Below are positions 1 through 4,903 of a DNA stretch of 5,058 nt, piece after piece. Source of the DNA: Ilumatobacteraceae bacterium. Lineage in GTDB: Bacteria > Actinomycetota > Acidimicrobiia > Acidimicrobiales > Ilumatobacteraceae. The DNA is taken from contig JAODBQ010000093.1 of assembly GCA_025464045.1 (NCBI GenBank), forward strand, positions 1 through 5,058. The letters are read 5' to 3'. Positions within the stretch are counted from its first letter, which is position 1, and every line of letters begins with the position of its first letter. The translations under genes and the position numbers were made by a program. The notes under the pieces were generated by a model. The model had not been told where the DNA came from. It searched no databases and worked only from the letters and a program-made list of their open reading frames with translations.

Positions 1-1
1 G

Positions 2-307
2 ACGCCGCTGCAGCTCGTCTGGGCGGCCATTGCCCTTCTCGGTCTCGTTGCGGTCGGTGTCACAGCGACTCAGGTCGATGGTGGCGCGTTCCTCGACGAC
101 ATCTTCGCGAACGCCGCGACGACCACAGTCACGATCGACCTGCTCATCCTGGGGGTCGCCGTCATCGTGTTCCTCGTCGTCGAGGCATCGCGTCTCGGAA
201 TGCGTCGACCGTGGCTGTGGGCGATCGTCGCCGTGCCGCTCCCAGGAGCGTTCCTCGTCCCACTGTTCTTCGTCTTCCGAGAGCGCCGACTGCAGAGCGA
301 AAACTAG
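2..307 (+). CDS. DUF2834 family small membrane protein (5' partial)
   Basis: An open frame enters from the left edge without a visible start and ends at TAG 305-307, giving 101 residues. Three hydrophobic stretches (about residues 4-22, 44-60 and 71-92) indicate an integral membrane protein. The segment EASRLGMRRPWLW (61-73), followed by a hydrophobic span and a short basic tail (RERR), matches the DUF2834 pattern of 'VEA-RLGMR-W...PLF...RE' as I remember it. Family members are about 100-115 aa, so probably only a few N-terminal residues are missing. The function of the family is unknown to me. It converges on the minus-strand operon, with 12 bp between its stop and the stop of the ATPase gene. 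That gap is too short for a dedicated terminator, so transcripts from the two sides may overlap at their 3' ends. Nothing links it functionally to the hydrogenase/importer operon. Confidence 0.85.
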   Translation, partial: TPLQLVWAAIALLGLVAVGVTATQVDGGAFLDDIFANAATTTVTIDLLILGVAVIVFLVVEASRLGMRRPWLWAIVAVPLPGAFLVPLFFVFRERRLQSEN

Positions 308-319
308 CGGCCCGCGTTC

Positions 320-1072
320 CTACATCAGCTCGTCGTCGTACCTCGTGATGATCGCCTGGCGCGTGCCGCCGCTCTGGTCGTACGTGATGGTCTGGACGTC
401 GATGCCGTACAACCGGCTCAGCTCCTCATCGGTCAGGAGCTGTGCGGCAGGCCCACTGCGCACGTCATCGGGGCCGCCCATCAGCACGACGGAGTCGGCG
501 AGATAGAGGGCGTGATCGGGATGATGAGTCGTCAGCAGGACACTCATCCCCTCGGCCACGAGCTTGCGCAGCAGCGACAGGATCTGGGCCTGGTTGTGCA
601 GGTCGAGGCCGGTTGTCGGCTCGTCCAGGACGAGCACCGGAGACTCGGACGCAATCGCGCGGGCGATCAGGACGAGTTGTTGCTCGCCGCCGCTCAGCGT
701 CGGGAACTGCCGATCGGCAAGGTGTCCGATCTCGATCCGCTCCAGCGCGTCGAGCGCCGCCAGCCGGTCACTGCGCGACGGCGTGCCGAACAGACCCACC
801 TGGCGTACGCGGCCCATCACCACCATGTCGATCGCCCGGTATGCGAAGGCACTCCCCCGAGCCTGCGGCACGAAGCCGATCGGCGCATCGTGACTGATCG
901 AGCCTTCCTGCGGCACTGCCAGCCCGGCGGCGCAGCGCACGAGGGTGGTCTTGCCGCGGCCGTTGGGACCGAGCACCGCCGTGACTGACCCGGATGGCAC
1001 CTCGAGGCTGACGTGGCGGAACACCCAGTCCGCGCCCGGGTAGTGGAAACCGACGTCGCGAAGCTCAAGCAC
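320..1072 (-). CDS. FecE-type ABC transporter ATP-binding protein (metal/metallophore import)
   Basis: This is the cytoplasmic ATPase of a FecBCD/BtuCDF-type (type II) importer, 250 aa, a normal length. Motifs in order: Walker A GPNGRGKTT (35-43), Q-loop Q70, ABC signature LSGGEQQ (126-132), Walker B VLVLDEP (146-152), D-loop near 156, and switch histidine in TTHH (H183). The Arg before Gly-Lys in Walker A and the C-terminal stretch LTDEELSRLYGIDV are typical of the iron-siderophore/B12 subfamily as I know it. The start is GTG at 1072-1070, with AGGA 9 nt upstream; its first codons overlap the 3' end of the permease gene by 8 bp, consistent with translational coupling. It is the last gene of the operon and ends 12 bp from the convergent DUF2834 gene. 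Substrate cannot be read from the ATPase; ferric siderophore, haem, cobalamin and nickel chelate are all possible for this class. Confidence 0.95.
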   Translation of the reverse strand: MLELRDVGFHYPGADWVFRHVSLEVPSGSVTAVLGPNGRGKTTLVRCAAGLAVPQEGSISHDAPIGFVPQARGSAFAYRAIDMVVMGRVRQVGLFGTPSRSDRLAALDALERIEIGHLADRQFPTLSGGEQQLVLIARAIASESPVLVLDEPTTGLDLHNQAQILSLLRKLVAEGMSVLLTTHHPDHALYLADSVVLMGGPDDVRSGPAAQLLTDEELSRLYGIDVQTITYDQSGGTRQAIITRYDDELM

Positions 1073-2159
1073 GGTCCCAAATCCTGTCGCGATTGCGCCG
1101 CAGCAGCAGGAAGAAGACCGGTGCCCCGATCAGTGCGGTCAGTACGCCGAGCGGGATCTCACCGGCGCTGGCGGTGCGTGCCACGGTGTCAATGATCACC
1201 AGATAGATCGCCCCGAGCAGGAAGGAGATCGGCAGCAGCACACGATGGTCGGGGCCGACCCACATCCGGGCCAGGTGTGGGATCACCAGGCCGACCCAGC
1301 CGACGACGCCGCTCACTGCGACGGCTCCGGCGATCACCAGGGCACACGAGACCAGCACCACCCAGCGCAGCGGGTTCGGACGCAGCCCAAGCGAACTCGC
1401 CTCCTCGTCGCCGAGCGACAGCACATTGAGCCGCCACCTCAGGAGCAGAAGCACGATTGAGCCCACCACGATCGGGACCACCGCCACGCCGACCTTGGTG
1501 AACGTCGCTGTCGCGAGGCTGCCGAGCAGCCAGAACACGATTGCCGGCAGCGTCGTGTACGGGTCGGCGAAGTACTGCACAAGCCCGACCAGCGCCGAGA
1601 AGAACGATCCGATCACCACGCCACCCAGCACCACCATCAACATCGGTGCTCCGGTCCGCCCCAGGGTGAGCACAAAGAGCAGGCCGAGTGCTGCCAGACC
1701 GAACGCGAAGGCGCCTCCCACGAGGAAGAGCGAGTCGAGTCCGAGGAGAAGCGCTAGCGCCCCGCCGAGCGAAGCGCCCGCCGAGACACCGATGATGTCG
1801 GGGCTCACCAGCGGGTTGCGGAACGTCGCCTGGAGCGCTGCGCCCGAGCTGCCGAGACCCCCACCGACCAGCACGGCGAGCAAGACCCGCGGCAGCCGGA
1901 TCAGCTCGACAACGGTGCGCTCGGTGTCGGTGACGCCATGGCCCGAGATCACCCCGTCCGGCAGCATCCTGGACGCCAAGACCTCGATCACATGCGGCAG
2001 GGGTACGGAGAACCGCCCGAGCCCGAGCGCCACCACGACGGTGACGACGAGCACGGCGGCGGCGAGGATGACCGAACCCGGCCCACCTACTCGGCCCTGG
2101 GGTGTCCGTTGCTGAGTCGACTCAGGTCGTGCTGAAGGGCTCGTAGTCGGCGGACGCAC
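1065..2159 (-). CDS. FecCD-family ABC transporter permease
   Basis: This is the membrane channel subunit of the importer; members form homodimers with about ten helices each. From the chosen GTG start the protein has 364 aa, close to the usual 330-360. Landmarks: first membrane span about 30-47, RLPR at 88-91, RNPLVSPDIIGVSAGA at 114-129, a GDEEASSLG coupling-helix loop near 260-268 that should contact the ATPase, SGVVGWVGLVIPHLAR at 283-298, and the C-terminal GEIPLGVLTALIG at 333-345. These are classic FecCD signatures. Start choice: the frame is open back to an ATG at 2201, but that would overlap the binding-protein gene by 80 bp. The GTG at 2159-2157 is preceded by GGAGGAG (2164-2170) at good spacing, so I take it; the overlap is then 38 bp. 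The only later in-frame GTG I found (2054) would cut into the first helix. The TGA stop overlaps the ATPase start by 8 bp. Confidence 0.93.
   Translation of the reverse strand: MRPPTTSPSARPESTQQRTPQGRVGGPGSVILAAAVLVVTVVVALGLGRFSVPLPHVIEVLASRMLPDGVISGHGVTDTERTVVELIRLPRVLLAVLVGGGLGSSGAALQATFRNPLVSPDIIGVSAGASLGGALALLLGLDSLFLVGGAFAFGLAALGLLFVLTLGRTGAPMLMVVLGGVVIGSFFSALVGLVQYFADPYTTLPAIVFWLLGSLATATFTKVGVAVVPIVVGSIVLLLLRWRLNVLSLGDEEASSLGLRPNPLRWVVLVSCALVIAGAVAVSGVVGWVGLVIPHLARMWVGPDHRVLLPISFLLGAIYLVIIDTVARTASAGEIPLGVLTALIGAPVFFLLLRRNRDRIWDRA
2112..2125. repeat. 14-bp perfect palindrome over the binding-protein stop codon
   Basis: CTGAGTCGACTCAG is its own reverse complement and contains the TGA stop of the binding-protein gene. 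As RNA it could form a 5-bp stem (CUGAG/CUCAG) closed by a UCGA loop, about 35 nt downstream of the permease start codon. A role is not shown; a perfect 14-bp palindrome is only mildly unexpected in 5 kb. Confidence 0.45.
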
Positions 2160-3237
2160 CGTTCTCCTCCGTCCACAACATCTTCGCGAGCTGCGTCGCA
2201 TCAGGCGCCTGGTTGTAGAAGTACTGGTAGTCGCTGAGCACCTTGGTTCGCAGGCCTCCGTCGGTACCGTCCGGGTAGGCGATCTGGCCGAGCCAGCGCC
2301 ACATCAGCGGTGACTCGTGGCTCGGCGGGTCCCATCGATAGCCGCCGATGGGGGCTTTGTAGACGCGGCGCGAGCGCACCGCGGCGACATCTTTCCAACG
2401 CTTGTCGCCGTAGACATCGGACGGAAGAGCCGCGTCGAAATTGCCGAGCACAATGATGTCGGGATCCCAGCTCAGCACCTGCTCGAGGTCGACATCCGCA
2501 AGAGCCTTGACGCCGGCGCCGGCATTCTCCGCACCGACCAGACGGATGTAGTCGTCGTTGAAGGTGCCACTGCCCGCAACCTTCAGCCCTTCGACGAAGC
2601 GGTTGAAGTAGAGCACCGACGGCTTCGCACCCGTACGCTTCGCCGCGGTCGCCGCAGCGTCGGCCTGGTCCGCCTTCAGCCGGGTCGCCATCGCGCGGCC
2701 GCGGTCCGGCTTGCCGAGGGCCTCGGAAAACATCGTGATCCAGCGGGCAACGTCGTCGAGATTCCCATACTCGACTCCCAGCACCGAGAGTCCGGCGTTG
2801 TCGAGGGGCGCAATGATCCCATCGCCCTGGTTGGCCCACTGCACGACCAGGTCAGGTTTGAGGGCGAGCACGCTCTCGACGTTCGGGGCGAACGTCTCGC
2901 TGGCGATGTCGTGCGGGATGTCCACGACGCCGGGAAAGAAGTCCGAGAGCACGCTGTCGCGGGCGGCCGTCCACGCGGCCGAATGCATACCCGCGATGTG
3001 CGTGATGCTGCGGTCGACCGCGATCATGATCGACGCTGCCGGGAACGGGATGGTCACGATCCGTCTGGCCGGGCCGTCGAGCCTGAGCGTCTTGCCGCGC
3101 TGGTCAGTGACCTTCAGACGGCTACCTGAGTCGCTGGCCGACGAGCGACCACAGGCCGCCATCACCGTCACGGCGCCCAGTGCGACGGCGCCCTTCAATA
3201 CTGTTCTGCGGGGCAGTGCCTCCGGCGGGGAGTCCAT
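2122..3237 (-). CDS. Tat-targeted lipoprotein, FecB-type substrate-binding protein of ABC importer (371 aa)
   Basis: This is the extracytoplasmic receptor that would capture the metal or metal chelate for the FecCD/FecE importer. The N terminus carries a twin-arginine signal PRRTVLKG (9-16), a hydrophobic core (about 16-27) and a lipobox MAAC with the lipid-modified Cys at 29, so it should be exported by Tat and membrane-anchored. A Peripla_BP_2 fold (about 58-325) is supported by the paired signatures NVESVLALKPDLVV (119-132) and LEQVLSWDPDIIVL (251-264), one in each lobe. RWDPPSHESPLMWRWL (301-316) is a conserved-looking late segment. The chosen ATG (3237-3235) has GAAAGGA 6 nt upstream; the frame is open further upstream to 3867, but that extension is Arg/Pro-rich and lies antiphase over the preceding gene. 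It begins 14 bp after the DUF6390-like gene. Ligand is unknown; family members bind ferric siderophores, haem, cobalamin, molybdate or nickel chelates. Confidence 0.93.
   Translation of the reverse strand: MDSPPEALPRRTVLKGAVALGAVTVMAACGRSSASDSGSRLKVTDQRGKTLRLDGPARRIVTIPFPAASIMIAVDRSITHIAGMHSAAWTAARDSVLSDFFPGVVDIPHDIASETFAPNVESVLALKPDLVVQWANQGDGIIAPLDNAGLSVLGVEYGNLDDVARWITMFSEALGKPDRGRAMATRLKADQADAAATAAKRTGAKPSVLYFNRFVEGLKVAGSGTFNDDYIRLVGAENAGAGVKALADVDLEQVLSWDPDIIVLGNFDAALPSDVYGDKRWKDVAAVRSRRVYKAPIGGYRWDPPSHESPLMWRWLGQIAYPDGTDGGLRTKVLSDYQYFYNQAPDATQLAKMLWTEENGASADYEPFSTT
2164..2170 (-). promoter_or_regulatory. Ribosome binding site of the permease gene, inside the binding-protein gene
   Basis: Read on the minus strand the sequence is GGAGGAG, then AACG, then the GTG at 2159. 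It is one of the strongest Shine-Dalgarno matches in the window and decides the permease start. It also encodes the Glu-Glu of the binding protein's C-terminal region, so the two reading frames share this stretch. Confidence 0.75.
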
Positions 3238-3243
3238 GATGCG

Positions 3244-3250
3244 TCCTTTC
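3244..3250 (-). promoter_or_regulatory. Ribosome binding site of the substrate-binding protein gene
   Basis: GAAAGGA on the minus strand ends 6 nt before the ATG at 3237. It fills most of the 14-bp gap after the upstream stop codon and supports the short form of the protein that begins with the Tat signal. Confidence 0.7.
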
Positions 3251-3251
3251 G

Positions 3252-4052
3252 TCAGGTGCCCAACAGGGCTGCGGGTCCTCTGTGCAAATTGCCTTCGTTG
3301 ACGATGCGCAGGTGGCGCACGGTGAAGTCGCGCAGGTAGCGAACCTGCCGCTCGCTGAGCACGTCGCAGACCCACTCCCAGTGCATGGACACCCAGTCGC
3401 CGACGGCGAGGTCGTCCATCAGGCTGATGCCGTCGACCGCTCGGGTGACCGTCTCGGTGATCCGCTCGCCGAACGCCAGCCGCTGCCCGTCCCAGGCGAG
3501 CGGCGTCGACTCGACGACAACCTGGTCGCCTTGCACGGCCAGGACCTTGCCCCAGCGGATGCGACACTGGTCGAGGACCGTCAGTGCGTGCTCGGCCTTG
3601 CGACCGTCGCTGAGCAGGCCGGTCCACGGGTAGATGCAGAACACCACGAAGCTGTGGTGCGGCACTCCGCCAGCGACAACGCTCTCGGTGAGGGCATCGA
3701 AGTTCGGCCCTGCCCGGTGCCGGAACCGTTCCTCCATCGAATTGCCGATCGCTCGGGTACGGACCTGGTTGAGCCGGGAGTTGCCGACCCAATAGGCGTC
3801 GACGACGCGGCGGTCGAGCGGGTCGTCGAGTCCGAGCTCGGCGGCGATGAGCTGCAGATATGGCCAAGCGCCGGCGAACTGCGACGACAGCTGGCGCAGC
3901 CCGCGCTCGTCCTTGCCGGTCACGCCGTGCTCGAAGAACGACTGGTGGTCACCGGGACCACAGAAGCCGTGCGAGTTGGGTGGGAACGCGTAGCGGGCGA
4001 AGAGCACCGGGCCCGACACGGGAGTGCGACGATGGTCAGGCATCACGCTCAC
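3252..4052 (-). CDS. DUF6390-like hydrogenase-associated protein with a C-terminal HypC-like module
   Basis: This 266-aa protein resembles, from memory, the DUF6390 family of actinobacteria; its function is not established to my knowledge. It has no signal peptide or membrane span, so it is probably cytoplasmic. The N-terminal part (about 14-160) contains GPVLFARYAFPPN (14-26), a CGPGDH motif (31-36), PHHSF (131-135) and C139, a Cys/His pattern that could bind a metal or cluster. The C-terminal part (about 161-240) shows C163-x4-G168-K-V170 and G218-D-W-V-x2-H224-x2-W-V. These match, with the same internal spacing, C2-x4-G-R-V and G44-T-W-V-x2-H50-x2-F-A of the HypC encoded just upstream, so I infer a HypC-like beta-barrel. 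The start is uncertain: GTG 4052 has GGAG 10 nt upstream and overlaps hypC by 17 bp; ATG 4043 would overlap by 8 bp. Its place between hypC and the importer suggests a hydrogenase assembly role. Confidence 0.85.
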   Translation of the reverse strand: MSVMPDHRRTPVSGPVLFARYAFPPNSHGFCGPGDHQSFFEHGVTGKDERGLRQLSSQFAGAWPYLQLIAAELGLDDPLDRRVVDAYWVGNSRLNQVRTRAIGNSMEERFRHRAGPNFDALTESVVAGGVPHHSFVVFCIYPWTGLLSDGRKAEHALTVLDQCRIRWGKVLAVQGDQVVVESTPLAWDGQRLAFGERITETVTRAVDGISLMDDLAVGDWVSMHWEWVCDVLSERQVRYLRDFTVRHLRIVNEGNLHRGPAALLGT

Positions 4053-4275
4053 GGCCCATCATCTCCAATCCGCTCATGGCCTCACTGGCGGCGGTTTCGT
4101 CGACCGTCTCCAGCGCGAAGCCCATGTGGATCAGCACCCAGGTGCCAGGCTCGGGAGTCTCCTCGAGCATGCCGATGTTGATGTTGCGCTGCTTGCCCTC
4201 GACGTCGATGAGCGCCACCTGGTTCTCGTAGCCGTCAACGATCTCGACGACGCGGCCGGGTATGCCAAGGCACAT
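4036..4275 (-). CDS. hypC: HypC/HybG/HupF-family [NiFe] hydrogenase assembly chaperone
   Basis: HypC is a small cytoplasmic chaperone that works with HypD to assemble the Fe(CN)2CO unit and deliver it to the precursor of the hydrogenase large subunit. The 79-aa product begins MCLGIPGRVVEI; Cys2, exposed after Met removal, is the essential ligand/contact residue of the family. The beta-barrel core ends with GTWVLIHMGFALETVDE (44-60), the standard HypC C-terminal motif, followed by a short helical tail. Length is typical (75-95 aa). ATG at 4275 lies 2 bp after the protease stop, with GGAGAGG 4283-4289 upstream. No hypD, hypE, hypA or hypB is present in the window, so its partners must be encoded elsewhere. 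The family call is very secure; whether this is the main HypC of the cell or one devoted to the neighbouring hydrogenase cannot be told. Confidence 0.96.
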   Translation of the reverse strand: MCLGIPGRVVEIVDGYENQVALIDVEGKQRNINIGMLEETPEPGTWVLIHMGFALETVDETAASEAMSGLEMMGRERDA

Positions 4276-4277
4276 GG

Positions 4278-4787
4278 TCAGTCCTCTCCGTACTGCGCGG
4301 CGGGGGTCAGAATGCGTTCCCGGATCACGCGACTCACGGCCTCGACGGCGACTGGCACAGCCGCGGCCACCGCCTCGCTGAGCCCGATGCCTTCGTCGAG
4401 ACGTGCTGGCTGGCAGCCCACGACGTATGTCGGTGGAAGCGTGCCGCCAAGTGCCTGCAGACTGCCGAGCACCGCGAGTGGGTCCATGCCGTGCGCGTCG
4501 AGCTCACCGGTGCCGATGTCATCTGCCCCCACGGTCATCACGACGACATCGCCCGGCGATCCCTTGCCGGGCATCGCGTCGACGATCACCAGGGCGGCAC
4601 AGCCGTCGAGCAGGTCGTACGCGAGGTGCATCCCGCGGATGCCGTAGTCGACCACCCTGACGTCTTCGGGCAGCACCGAGGCGTCCGCGAGCAGCCGACG
4701 TGCGACCTCGGAGCCGAAGCCGTCGTCGCTGAGGAAGATGTTGCCGATGCCGGCAACCAGGACATTTCCAGAGATCACGGGGATCAC
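4278..4787 (-). CDS. [NiFe] hydrogenase maturation protease (HyaD/HybD family)
   Basis: This endopeptidase cleaves the C-terminal extension of the hydrogenase large subunit after nickel insertion, letting the active site close. The 169-aa product (usual 150-180) has the family signature GIGNIFLSDDGFG (13-25). Its metal-sensing residues correspond to E. coli HybD Glu16, Asp62 and His93: D22 in the DDG motif, D70 in LVIVDA, and H99 in DAHGMDP. VVGCQP (122-127) is the conserved late strand. I chose GTG 4787 because it makes a GTGA overlap with the stop of the preceding small gene; GTG 4778 is a possible alternative, three residues shorter. The frame is open to 5057, but that extension overlaps two better-supported genes. 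It lies 2 bp before hypC. Its substrate, the large subunit, is not in the window. Confidence 0.94.
   Translation of the reverse strand: MIPVISGNVLVAGIGNIFLSDDGFGSEVARRLLADASVLPEDVRVVDYGIRGMHLAYDLLDGCAALVIVDAMPGKGSPGDVVVMTVGADDIGTGELDAHGMDPLAVLGSLQALGGTLPPTYVVGCQPARLDEGIGLSEAVAAAVPVAVEAVSRVIRERILTPAAQYGED
4283..4289 (-). promoter_or_regulatory. Ribosome binding site of hypC
   Basis: GGAGAGG read on the minus strand lies 7 nt before the hypC ATG, within the last codons of the protease gene. It supports translation of HypC from its own initiation site as well as coupling to the upstream gene. Confidence 0.65.
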
Positions 4788-4903
4788 ATCGCGCGGATCT
4801 TGAGATAACGCTTGATATCCGGGATAGCTGCGATCAGCGTGACGACACCGACCACGACCACGGCGGCGATCAACACAAGGAATATCCATCCGAGTACGTT
4901 CAT
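4784..4903 (-). CDS. 39-aa single-span membrane protein, DUF6893-like
   Basis: A very short gene, easily missed. The product begins MNVLGWIFLVLI, has one hydrophobic helix (about 4-27), and ends with a basic tail PDIKRYLKIRAM (28-39), predicting an anchored peptide with a positively charged cytoplasmic end. The helix followed by a PDIKRYLKIR-M tail matches what I remember of the DUF6893 family of small actinobacterial proteins found in hydrogenase clusters. Three facts support it as real: GAGGAGA (4911-4917) 7 nt before the ATG, an ATGA overlap with the upstream gene, and a GTGA overlap with the protease gene. Its role is unknown. By analogy with other small membrane peptides it might anchor or stabilise a membrane-associated hydrogenase, but this is a guess. 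Confidence 0.85.
   Translation of the reverse strand: MNVLGWIFLVLIAAVVVVGVVTLIAAIPDIKRYLKIRAM

Noticed and set aside
30..506. A 158-codon Ser/Arg-rich plus-strand frame over the DUF2834 gene and the end of the ATPase gene
   Set aside because: It crosses the convergent junction, has a biased composition, and is out of frame with the recognisable DUF2834 protein.
946..972. Arg in place of Ser/Ala in the Walker A of the ATPase (GPNGRGKTT)
   Set aside because: This is a common variant in FecE/BtuD-type ATPases and does not indicate an inactive protein.
1426..2115. A 229-codon plus-strand frame rich in Ser, Thr, Pro and Arg, opposite the permease gene
   Set aside because: Low-complexity composition and position opposite a clear FecCD gene mark it as a shadow.
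2512..2523. GCCGGCGCCGGC, a 12-bp palindrome in the binding-protein gene
   Set aside because: It encodes Ala-Gly-Ala-Gly with the preferred GC-rich codons, so self-complementarity is expected from codon use.
3238..3867. N-terminal extension of the substrate-binding protein frame by 210 codons
   Set aside because: The extension is Arg/Pro-rich and lies out of phase inside the DUF6390-like gene. The Tat signal and ribosome binding site at 3237 fix the real start.
3282..4181. A 299-codon plus-strand frame opposite the DUF6390-like gene and hypC
   Set aside because: It is antisense to two genes with recognisable motifs, has no family signature, and arises from the codon bias of GC-rich DNA that keeps the opposite strand open.
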